DNA of 60,219 nucleotides, from positions 1 to 60,219 of the forward strand of contig JBCBVV010000040.1 of the NCBI GenBank assembly GCA_039817415.1. The letters run 5' to 3'. This stretch comes from JALEFZ01 sp039817415. Lineage in GTDB: Bacteria > Bacteroidota > Bacteroidia > J057. Shown piece by piece: positions 1 through 9,137 of the stretch. The stretch's first letter is position 1. Every line of letters starts with the position of its first letter. A program made the position numbers and the translations under genes. Under the pieces are notes generated by a model. That model had not been told where the DNA came from. It worked only from the letters and a program-made list of their open reading frames with translations, and made no database searches.

Positions 1-46
1 ACAGTCACATTTACTAAGGGCTTGCTGTTTTATCGAGTATCAAACT

Positions 47-1564
<1,518 letters not shown>

Positions 1565-1769
1565 AAATCTTGTTTCTCCGCTTGTATGTTTAATTCATAC
1601 GCTCTTCCAAAACTTCGTAAAGAAGTTTCGACTCAGTACTGCGCAACAACATTTCAAAGATCTTTCTACCCCCCAATCCAACGCCAACCTTTAGTCAGCT
1701 CCCCACGTATTTAGACTAAAATTGTCTTTCTTTTTTGTTTCCCTCGAGCACTTTCACTCGATCGGGATG

Positions 1770-1800
1770 CAAATATCAAACTCTTTTTTTTGCTATCCAA
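1770..1800 (-). promoter_or_regulatory. rRNA promoter P1 (proximal)
   Basis: On the minus strand TTGG (1800-1797) is separated by 19 nt from GATATTTG (1777-1770), close to the Bacteroidota consensus TTTG-N19-TAnnTTTG. A run of A/T-rich sequence immediately upstream could act as an UP element. The predicted start lies about 200 nt before the 16S gene, so positions 1565-1765 would be the pre-rRNA leader. The boxes are seen; the promoter function is inferred. Confidence 0.6.
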
Positions 1801-1874
1801 GAAAAATTTAAACTTTTTTTTCTTGAGCTTGAATCATTCGATTTTCTAAAAGAGCTTTTCCCGATTCGGGATTG

Positions 1875-1905
1875 CAAAGGTGGTGAACCTTCCACTTTTT
1901 TCCAA
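1875..1905 (-). promoter_or_regulatory. rRNA promoter P2 (distal)
   Basis: On the minus strand TTGG (1905-1902) and CACCTTTG (1882-1875) are again exactly 19 nt apart. The -7 box is followed by CAATCCCGAATCGG, close to the CATCCCGATCG that follows P1. This similarity suggests a duplicated rRNA promoter unit. The rest of the 1565-2064 gap is A/T-rich and shows no gene. Confidence 0.5.
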
Positions 1906-2064
1906 GCTTTTACGCCAAACTTTTCTCTTTTTTTATAGGCTCAAAAGCCATGCCCCTTATTTACAAGGAGTTATTAAGAAAAATATTTTTGTGTGGGTAA
2001 AAAAAGCCTGCGAAACGCAAGCTCAGGATGAATATTTACGAAGCTTATGAAAGCTAGGTTACAA

Positions 2065-2102
2065 AAAAAGGCGAAAAATCTTTTCCGATTTTTCGCCTTT
2101 TT
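2065..2102. terminator. bidirectional intrinsic terminator
   Basis: A 16-bp inverted repeat (2065-2080 and 2087-2102) with a 6-nt loop is flanked by A on the left and T on the right, so it can act in both directions. It sits 14 nt beyond the stop of the nucleotide-sugar dehydrogenase and would end the minus-strand operon coming from 8.4 kb. Confidence 0.85.
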
Positions 2103-2116
2103 CAATTATGCCCATC

Positions 2117-3511
2117 CTAGTGCTCCATGACTATTTTAGGCTTATCATTTACATTTCCTATAACAACCACTTTTTCCGTCCCACGTTCAATTTCCTTGGT
2201 AATGTTACGAGTATCTACCAAACAATTAGAATGGTCTACAATAAACTGGACATCAAAGTCATCATGATCCGTAACAAAGATGGCGCAGTTGTAAGAGGCA
2301 AGATTCTCTTCTGTTAAGTCTACAGAGTAGTACGTTTTGCCTGCTACCTTATATTCTGGGGCCCATGGATCGCTATAATCAATATTCGTGATCCCAGCTT
2401 CTATCAACCTGTGCATAATTGCCTCAGATGGAGAGTGGCGTAAGTCTTTCACATTCTTCTTAAAGGAAGCTCCCAATATTAATACTCTAGCATCCTTCAT
2501 AGCCACGGGCTGCTTCGAGATTTCATGAATCGTTAAATTGGCGACATGATATGGCATGCCTTCATTTACATTCGCTGCGAGGGTAATGAACCTTGTCTCG
2601 AAATCAAACTTCCTCGCCAACCATGAAAGGTAATAAGGATCGATTGGAATACAGTGTCCACCAACCCCAGGTCCAGGTGTGAATTTCATGAAACCAAAAG
2701 GCTTGGTACTGGCAGCTTCAATTACTTCCCAGAAGTTGATGCCCCCCATTCTCTCACACAAAAGTGCTAGCTCATTTACTAAAGCAATGTTGACTGAGCG
2801 GAAGATGTTTTCCAACAACTTTTCCAATTCCGCTACCTTAGGATTGTCAACTATATATACTTGTTCTATGATTTGATTATTTGCCAAGCCCGCCAGAACA
2901 CCACTTTCATGATTTAACCCTCCTACTACAATAGGTGTATTGGCCGTGTGCCAAACCTTGTTGCCTGGATCCACTCTCTCTGGACTAAAGGCTACATAAA
3001 AATCGCTTCCTGCCTTAAGGCCACTTTGTTCTAGGGTAGGGATTAAAAAATCCTCGGTGGTACCAGGGAAGGTTGTACTCTTAAGAATAATTAATTGTCC
3101 TGATTTCAAAATGGGACTGATAGCCTCTCCAGCAGATATGATATAGCTGATGTCAGGATCTTTATGGCTATTAAAAGGCGTAGGAACTGCTATAAATATT
3201 ACATCGGCATCCTCCAAGGCTACTGCATCTGTAGAAGCAGACAAACGTCCCGAGTTTACCATGTCAGCAATTTCCTGATCGTCAAGATCTTCGATAAAGT
3301 TCTCACCGCGGTTTAGCGCGTCAACTTTTTTCACTGAGATATCGATGCCAATGCATCTAAATCCCTTTTTCGCGTACTCCAAAGCAATCGGAAGCCCAAC
3401 ATATCCTAGGCCTACCACGCCGATGACAGCTGTTTTATCAGTTAATTTCCCTGCTAAATCAGCTGCTTTTCCCTCAAGCTGGTTTGTAAGTTCTTTATCA
3501 AAAAGTTTCAT
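2117..3511 (-). CDS. UDP-sugar 6-dehydrogenase (WbpA/WecC/TviB type)
   Basis: NAD-dependent nucleotide-sugar dehydrogenase of 464 residues that would oxidise C6 of a UDP-N-acetylhexosamine to the uronic acid used in surface polysaccharide. The N-terminal Rossmann motif GLGYVG is at residues 34-39 and the catalytic cysteine is Cys287 in GPGVGGHCIPIDPYYL, the form typical of the WbpA/TviB/WecC group rather than UDP-glucose dehydrogenase. The C-terminal UDP-binding domain is complete. I chose the ATG at 3511; a TTG at 3538 would add nine residues with no conservation. It is the last gene of a minus-strand run with a glycosyltransferase and a flippase-like protein, and a strong terminator follows. 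UDP-GlcNAc versus UDP-ManNAc specificity cannot be decided here. Confidence 0.92.
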   Translation of the reverse strand: MKLFDKELTNQLEGKAADLAGKLTDKTAVIGVVGLGYVGLPIALEYAKKGFRCIGIDISVKKVDALNRGENFIEDLDDQEIADMVNSGRLSASTDAVALEDADVIFIAVPTPFNSHKDPDISYIISAGEAISPILKSGQLIILKSTTFPGTTEDFLIPTLEQSGLKAGSDFYVAFSPERVDPGNKVWHTANTPIVVGGLNHESGVLAGLANNQIIEQVYIVDNPKVAELEKLLENIFRSVNIALVNELALLCERMGGINFWEVIEAASTKPFGFMKFTPGPGVGGHCIPIDPYYLSWLARKFDFETRFITLAANVNEGMPYHVANLTIHEISKQPVAMKDARVLILGASFKKNVKDLRHSPSEAIMHRLIEAGITNIDYSDPWAPEYKVAGKTYYSVDLTEENLASYNCAIFVTDHDDFDVQFIVDHSNCLVDTRNITKEIERGTEKVVVIGNVNDKPKIVMEH

Positions 3512-3582
3512 GAAAAAAGTTTCTAATCTTATGGTCAATTGCTAGTTACCAATCAAAGCGTTAGAACTGAGGACAATTAGAA

Positions 3583-6060
3583 TCAAAACTTAACACAAAG
3601 CATTGTTACATCATCCCCTACCTCTACACTCTGAGAAAAATGGCTAAGCTCACTTTTTATTTTACCTACTAATTTCTGGGAAGAAAGTAGCTGAAAATCT
3701 TTCACGAGGTCAACAATTCGGTCGCTACCAAACATTTCTCCTTGTTTATCGGTCTGTTCCACTACCCCGTCAGTAAACATGAACAAAATGCTTCCCTTTT
3801 CGAAGGAATTTTCAGTCACTTCAGGAACAACCTCAGGAAGTATTCCTAGTAGAATACAGCCTTTGTTCAATCGGCTAAATCCATCAGCGGATTTCAGGAT
3901 GGGGTAATTATGCCCAGCATTGACAAAAGAAAAGGTTGACTTGTCGATGTCAACTCTTGCTAGGAAGAGGGTTACAAACTTTTCCCCTACAGTAATTCCG
4001 AATAGATTTTTATTCAGTTCACTGATAATGATACTTAAGTCATCATACTGTGCACACAAAGATCTTAGGTTGGCTTGTAGATTTGCCATAAGCAATGCAG
4101 CACCTATCCCTTTACCAGATACGTCTGCGATGCAGACATAGTATGAATCGTTCCCTTTTTTGATGACGTCATAGAAATCACCTCCCACCCCGTGGTGGGC
4201 TTCATTGTACCCATAGATGTCTAAGGGTTTAAAGCGGTTGAAATCGGTGATCAACAACTGGTTTTGAATGGAAGAGGCAACTTCCAATTCTTTCTGAAGA
4301 CTTTCCTTGGCCATTCTCTCCTCAAATAGTTCTCTGTTGCGGATAGCAACTGCCAAGATATTCCCCATGGTCTCTACAAAAATGAGATCATTTTCTACTT
4401 CTAATGGGGAGTCTGCGAAATCAGCAATGACAAAATAGCCATTTGATTCTCCTCGATTAGAAATGGGAATGATATACTCTACCCCCATTCCGTGGAGATG
4501 GGGATGTTCATCCTGAGAGACCTGACTCACCTTCTTTGCTCCAAACATTTCATCTAAAGCTTCTTCGGAAAACTCCTCGAATTTGAGGCGCATCCCTTCG
4601 TGCCAAACGGCTTTGGCTTGGTAGTAAAAGGCCATTTTACGGACTGCCAATTGAGCCCAAAGCAAATTCCTGACCACCAAACAGAGGTTGGGAATGGTCA
4701 TATCTGCGTTGTTGATGGACCTGAGCACATCTAAAATGGCGTCTGCTTCCAGCCTTTTGAGTTGAAGCAATTTGGCAGGGTCATCTGTTTGATAGACATT
4801 TTCTCCTTTTGGGGCGGAAAAATCTGGATTTTCGCTGAAAGGAATAGAGGTTTCGTTTTCTGGATTGGGCATCAATAGAACGTCTTGAACTTCCAGGGGT
4901 ACTTCTTCTTCAGTTTCTTCAGAATCATCCCCTGATCCTAATCTGAGGTCCAGGGCATCCCGAAGGCCAATCCCAATCAGGTTGATAGATATGATCAATC
5001 CCACCAACGCCAGACCGGGGTATAAAGCCAGCCATTGCCCATAGTCGAATACAATATACGTATATCCTTCATAAATCATTTGCCCCCAAGTGGGTACAGG
5101 GACTTCTACTCCCAAGCCAAGAAAACTCAGTCCTGACTCAATTAAAACCGCTGCTCCAAAGTTGGCGACAGCAATGACAATGATGGGACTCACAATATTG
5201 GGCAGGATGTGGCGAAACATTATCCTAGCATTACCAAATCCGAGTGCCTCCCCTGCTTCAACGTAGAGGTTCTCTCTTGCACTGATGATTTGTCCGCGCA
5301 CCAATCGAGCAACCTCCACCCAAATAGAAAGCCCAATGGCGAGAAATAATTGCCAGAACCCTCTTCCTAGGACAAAAGAGATGGCAAGTGCTAATAATAA
5401 GGTAGGAATGGACCACATGACGGAAACAAACCACATTAGAATGTTGTCTAGTGGGATGCGAAGTCGACCTATTCTTAAGTTGTTGCCAAAATACCCGGCC
5501 ATAGCCCCAACAATAATTCCAATTCCCAGGCTAATCAACACGGCCAACATACCCACTGCCAAGCTGATTCTTCCGCCCAACAAAATTCTACTCAACAAAT
5601 CCCTTCCATAGGTATCTGTTCCCAGTCTATATGTTTTTTCTTCAAACCATCCATTCTCCATCGCTTGTTCAAGGGAGAAGCCTTCCGAATTCCAGTTAGA
5701 CAACTCAACGCTATCCACCACTCCGTTCTTTCTTATAAATCGAATATGCGTGGACGACAAGGATAAGTTCTTGAAATCTTGCAGTGCGATGGGGTTGTAT
5801 GTTTGCTCCTTCCCCTTGAACCACCAAAAGCCATCATTTTCTTCTATCCCTTTTCGGGGGATATTCAATAGGAATCCGCTACTTCCAGGAGGTAGTTTGG
5901 CCAATTCTAGGGCTTGTTGATTGGCATTGGAGGTAGCATCAGGAGATAAAGGGTAGGCAAATAAGGCTATCAACACCCAAATCAGAAGATATATGCTTCC
6001 GATCATCCCAGGGATGTGGCGCCTGAATTTTTGCCAGGCTATGGTTCTTGGGCTGCTCAT
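3583..6060 (-). CDS. ABC permease (OppC/DppC type) fused to GAF-like and SpoIIE phosphatase domains
   Basis: An 825-residue fusion. Residues 1-372 are a complete oligopeptide/dipeptide ABC importer permease: TM1 at about 17-37, a periplasmic insert, then the BPD_transp_1 domain with the ATPase-contacting EAA loop (about 268-288, EAGEALGFGN...HILPN). A charged linker (373-430) leads to a GAF-like region (about 430-585) and a helix, then a SpoIIE/PP2C-type serine/threonine phosphatase (600-825) with metal-binding motifs GGDFYDV (626-632), DVSGKG (646-651), FTDGV (762-766) and GDD (815-817). All key acidic residues look intact. It lies 17 nt after a small gene and 71 nt before the dehydrogenase. 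No partner permease, ATPase or binding-protein gene is nearby. One uninterrupted frame argues against an assembly artefact. Function is inferred: a membrane phosphatase that may sense transporter state, or a transporter with a regulatory tail. Confidence 0.88.
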   Translation of the reverse strand: MSSPRTIAWQKFRRHIPGMIGSIYLLIWVLIALFAYPLSPDATSNANQQALELAKLPPGSSGFLLNIPRKGIEENDGFWWFKGKEQTYNPIALQDFKNLSLSSTHIRFIRKNGVVDSVELSNWNSEGFSLEQAMENGWFEEKTYRLGTDTYGRDLLSRILLGGRISLAVGMLAVLISLGIGIIVGAMAGYFGNNLRIGRLRIPLDNILMWFVSVMWSIPTLLLALAISFVLGRGFWQLFLAIGLSIWVEVARLVRGQIISARENLYVEAGEALGFGNARIMFRHILPNIVSPIIVIAVANFGAAVLIESGLSFLGLGVEVPVPTWGQMIYEGYTYIVFDYGQWLALYPGLALVGLIISINLIGIGLRDALDLRLGSGDDSEETEEEVPLEVQDVLLMPNPENETSIPFSENPDFSAPKGENVYQTDDPAKLLQLKRLEADAILDVLRSINNADMTIPNLCLVVRNLLWAQLAVRKMAFYYQAKAVWHEGMRLKFEEFSEEALDEMFGAKKVSQVSQDEHPHLHGMGVEYIIPISNRGESNGYFVIADFADSPLEVENDLIFVETMGNILAVAIRNRELFEERMAKESLQKELEVASSIQNQLLITDFNRFKPLDIYGYNEAHHGVGGDFYDVIKKGNDSYYVCIADVSGKGIGAALLMANLQANLRSLCAQYDDLSIIISELNKNLFGITVGEKFVTLFLARVDIDKSTFSFVNAGHNYPILKSADGFSRLNKGCILLGILPEVVPEVTENSFEKGSILFMFTDGVVEQTDKQGEMFGSDRIVDLVKDFQLLSSQKLVGKIKSELSHFSQSVEVGDDVTMLCVKF

Positions 6061-6077
6061 AGATAGTTACCGAAGGC

Positions 6078-6350
6078 TTAGTGTCCGTTGTGGCGAAGGA
6101 GTCCCTCTTTCGTCGCTAAAAAACGATACTCATGGAGGTTGTCGGAGTCAAAAATATTGGTGCGAAGATAGTCCTGGGCATTTTCGTCAAAGGCCATGAC
6201 CTGAATCCAACCCTTGTCAATCATGTGCTTCAATTCATCCAGAATCACAGGCCGTCTCTCATCTACCTCTTCAAGTATTTTGTCAAGTGGTTCCACAAAA
6301 TACAAGGAATCCAAAATGTCAAATTGAAGTTCAGTAAGAGGTGCTTTCAT
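6078..6350 (-). CDS. small acidic hypothetical protein
   Basis: A 90-residue, largely helical and acidic protein that I do not recognise. Its first half (LTELQFDILDSLYFVEPLDKI, read in two parts) resembles the start of a winged-helix fold, and the region around HMIDKGWIQV would fit the rest of it, so a small DNA- or protein-binding domain is possible. The ATG at 6350 overlaps the stop of the upstream glycosyltransferase as ATGA, implying translational coupling; an in-frame ATG at 6359 is an alternative. The permease-phosphatase fusion begins 17 nt downstream, so it may work with either neighbour. Confidence 0.75.
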   Translation of the reverse strand: MKAPLTELQFDILDSLYFVEPLDKILEEVDERRPVILDELKHMIDKGWIQVMAFDENAQDYLRTNIFDSDNLHEYRFLATKEGLLRHNGH

Positions 6351-7483
6351 GTCACCCATCTATCTTTCCACTTATAGTTTTTAACAAAATTACCTGCGAT
6401 TCCAACCCACAAGACATAGGGTATGTAGATGAATTGGAGGATCAACAGATCTTTTAACAAGGGGAATTTATGAAAAAATCTTGCGCTTCGGTTCATCAAA
6501 TAATAATCCGCAATCAATTTGATGACAAAGAGTTCAAATGCGATCAAGGCATAAATTGGATCTGTGATGCCAAAGAGGGTTAAGATCGGAAAGCCCAAAA
6601 AAGCGAAATAGGAGATCAGTTGGATGATATTCGCCCTTTTGTCAATATAATACCTTGCCTTACTTACCCACCTGAGTCGTTGGTTTTTGATTTCTTTCCA
6701 GGAAGGGAGAGCTGAAGTTTTGACGATTGCTTCTCTTGATTTGACAAAACCAACTTCATAGCCCCCTTCTTTGGTTATTTTCTGCATGAGCAATTCATCA
6801 TCACCAGATGCAAGCTGGTCAATACCCTGATATCCCCCAACTTTGATAAAGGCATCTTTCCAGTAGCCAAGGTTTGCCCCATTGCTCATATTGGGCTTTC
6901 CTGCGGCCATGGAACCCGCTGTAATTCCAACCAGCCCAATGGTTTCAAGCGCTTGGAGTCGCTGAATGAGTTCTTGATTATGTGTCAGTTGAACAGGCCC
7001 AGCTACCATAGCAGTTTTTCCCACGAGATAAGAAGTCATAGTCCTTGCCCAATTTTCTCCTACGACACAATCCGCATCTGTTTGAAGAATAACCTCTCCA
7101 CGAGCCATGTCTACTCCCATGCTAAGGGCAGCTTTTTTCCCTTCCTTTCCTTTCGGCAAATCAACTACCCTTAGACGAGGGTAGCGGTCCTCCATGATTC
7201 GTGCGATATAACCAGTTGCATCTGTAGAATGGTCATTCAGCAAGATGACTTCCATACGGTCAGCAGGATAAGTCTGGTGGACAGCAGCATAAATGGTACG
7301 AGAAATGTGATCCGACTCGTTTCTGGCTGGAATCAAGATAGATAAGAATGGCAAGAGGGGATCAGGCAGAGGTGTTGCCGGTTGGATTCGAGCGAACCAC
7401 CATGCATTTCTACCGATAAAAAAAGCATATATCAACAGACAGCTGGCAAAAAATATTACCAAAAGATCCATATAAATCTTCAC
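6347..7483 (-). CDS. family 2 glycosyltransferase, membrane-bound
   Basis: A 378-residue processive-type GT2 enzyme. A single N-terminal TM helix is followed by a GT-A domain with LIPARNESD near residue 50, LNDHSTD, the metal-binding DADC motif, SGDDELLMQKI and the acceptor-site signature QRLRW. Three or so C-terminal TM helices anchor it. It would add sugar to a lipid or growing polysaccharide at the inner membrane. It starts 6 nt after the flippase-like gene and overlaps the following small gene by 4 nt. ATG at 7471 is an alternative start. The donor and acceptor are unknown; the neighbouring UDP-sugar dehydrogenase suggests a role in envelope glycan. Confidence 0.9.
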   Translation of the reverse strand: MKIYMDLLVIFFASCLLIYAFFIGRNAWWFARIQPATPLPDPLLPFLSILIPARNESDHISRTIYAAVHQTYPADRMEVILLNDHSTDATGYIARIMEDRYPRLRVVDLPKGKEGKKAALSMGVDMARGEVILQTDADCVVGENWARTMTSYLVGKTAMVAGPVQLTHNQELIQRLQALETIGLVGITAGSMAAGKPNMSNGANLGYWKDAFIKVGGYQGIDQLASGDDELLMQKITKEGGYEVGFVKSREAIVKTSALPSWKEIKNQRLRWVSKARYYIDKRANIIQLISYFAFLGFPILTLFGITDPIYALIAFELFVIKLIADYYLMNRSARFFHKFPLLKDLLILQFIYIPYVLWVGIAGNFVKNYKWKDRWVT

Positions 7484-7489
7484 TTACCC

Positions 7490-8458
7490 CTATTTCTCTT
7501 TATACATAAACCACAACCCAATCAGGGCTGGGATCACAAGATTGATCAAATACAAGCAGAATGCACTTGTAGTTACCAGCAAGCCAGCAAATCCTAACCA
7601 GCCCCCAACTGTAATGGCTACAGCTTCCCTGATTCCTAATTCAGCGATAGAAGCAAATGGCGCTAAAGACTTAATCAGAAATACCAAGAACACCAATAAT
7701 GTCATGATTTCCCAATGAGATTCGATGCCACAAGCATATAGTAGCAGCACATATTGAGCCGAAAAGACTGAATACCTTAAGAAAGACAAGGCAATCACCC
7801 TCCACATTAAGCCCAAATCAATTACTGACATGGCATGAAAAATCTTACCTAAAGAAGGAAACTTTTGAAAGCTCGAATGGATTTTTCTCCATAAGAAGGG
7901 ATGTAGATGAAGAAACAAGACCAAGCCTATCAACAATCCCCAACTGATCCATCGGATTCCATTCTCCCAAATAAGGGGGGGTTGAATGACCTCACCTACA
8001 ATGGCCAGTTCCCAACAAATGCTACCCAATAACAAGGTAATCACCATTTGTGCCAGGCGATTGACCCAGACAAAAGTTCCAGCTTCCCACCTTATTTCCC
8101 CTGAAATATTGATAAGCCGCCCAGCGTACTCCCCTACTCTATTGGGCGTAAGGATTCCCAAACTAATACCCATCAACACCCCTTTAAGTGCATGGCCAAA
8201 GGAAAAAGAGGAATTCAGCCTCTTGACGAGGCATTGCCATTTAGCTGCTTCTAGCCCAAGGTTGAAGGGAAGCAAGCTGACAGCAAAGGCAAAAGCCAAT
8301 CCGTTTTGGCCTACAAGATTCCATTGCCAATGCGTCCTTTCTTCCCATAGTTTCCATACCACATAGACCAAGGCTAGAATTGTTACGCCCAGCTTGAAGA
8401 TCAGGGAGAAGGTACTTGTCCAAGTCTGACTTGTCCTATTTGAAAGGATATTTAGCAT
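7490..8458 (-). CDS. flippase-like membrane protein (LPG synthase TM / UPF0104 family)
   Basis: A 322-residue polytopic membrane protein with about eight hydrophobic helices, resembling the lysylphosphatidylglycerol synthase TM domain family (AglD/MprF N-terminal). Conserved-looking features include GxxxPxxxGEYAGRL and a C-terminal pattern IAELGIREAVA. Such proteins are often next to glycosyltransferases, as here. The frame is open upstream to an ATG at 8545, which would almost touch the ruvC start codon and leave no promoter space. I prefer the ATG at 8458, which leaves about 90 bp between the divergent genes. It is the first gene of the minus-strand envelope operon. Confidence 0.85.
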   Translation of the reverse strand: MLNILSNRTSQTWTSTFSLIFKLGVTILALVYVVWKLWEERTHWQWNLVGQNGLAFAFAVSLLPFNLGLEAAKWQCLVKRLNSSFSFGHALKGVLMGISLGILTPNRVGEYAGRLINISGEIRWEAGTFVWVNRLAQMVITLLLGSICWELAIVGEVIQPPLIWENGIRWISWGLLIGLVLFLHLHPFLWRKIHSSFQKFPSLGKIFHAMSVIDLGLMWRVIALSFLRYSVFSAQYVLLLYACGIESHWEIMTLLVFLVFLIKSLAPFASIAELGIREAVAITVGGWLGFAGLLVTTSAFCLYLINLVIPALIGLWFMYKEK

Positions 8459-8547
8459 GCGCGCATAATCTAGTGCCTTTTGGTGGTGGAAAAAAACCTC
8501 TGATGGATGAGGCCTAACTACCAACGAAAAAATGGTAACTTTCATGC

Positions 8548-9105
8548 ATGGCAGATCGGATCATTATTGGGATAGACCCTGGAACCCAGGTAACGGGTTA
8601 TGGGATCATCAAGTGTACTGGGAAGAAGATGGAGTTGTTGGCCTGCGGTTCTATCCACCTGGGGAAGCAGGAAGTCAGCCATCCTGAGAAGCTCAAAAAG
8701 ATTTTCCGCAGGGTTTCGAGCCTAGTAGATTCCTACTCCCCTACAGAAATGGCCCTGGAGGCTCCTTTCTATGGAAAAAATGCCCAATCCATGCTTAAGC
8801 TAGGCAGGGCGCAGGGGGTTGCCATGGCTGCAGGTTTGGAAAAGAACCTTCCTATCTTTGAATATGCTCCTAGAAAGGTTAAGATAGCTGTAACCGGAAG
8901 TGGTTCTGCTAGCAAAGAACAGGTCGCCAGTATGTTAAAGAAGTTGCTTTCCTTCGAGGAAGAGCCGAAATTCATGGATGCGACTGACGGATTAGCGGTC
9001 GCTGTATGCCATTTCTACCAAAACAACCCACAAGCCCCAGGAAAACGCCATAAAGACTGGGCCTCCTTCTTAGCCAAAAATCCCGACCGGCTCAAGAAAA
9101 GATAA
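8548..9105 (+). CDS. ruvC: Holliday junction endonuclease RuvC
   Basis: A 185-residue RuvC resolvase that cuts four-way DNA junctions formed by RuvAB during recombination repair. The RNase H-like fold is evident from IGIDPGTQVTGYG, ALEAPFYGKN and DATDGLAVA. The catalytic acidic residues are Asp10, Glu71, Asp144 and Asp147, at the spacing of the E. coli enzyme. Length is normal. It is divergent from the flippase-like gene and is followed 32 nt later by the CHAT gene on the same strand. ruvA and ruvB are not in the window. Confidence 0.97.
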   Translation: MADRIIIGIDPGTQVTGYGIIKCTGKKMELLACGSIHLGKQEVSHPEKLKKIFRRVSSLVDSYSPTEMALEAPFYGKNAQSMLKLGRAQGVAMAAGLEKNLPIFEYAPRKVKIAVTGSGSASKEQVASMLKKLLSFEEEPKFMDATDGLAVAVCHFYQNNPQAPGKRHKDWASFLAKNPDRLKKR

Positions 9106-9137
9106 TCAATTGCATTGGCGCTGAAGAGCAAAACGTG

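Noticed and set aside
8459..8545. Longer start of the flippase-like gene at 8545
   Set aside because: It would almost touch the ruvC start codon and leave no room for promoters; the added residues show no membrane segment.
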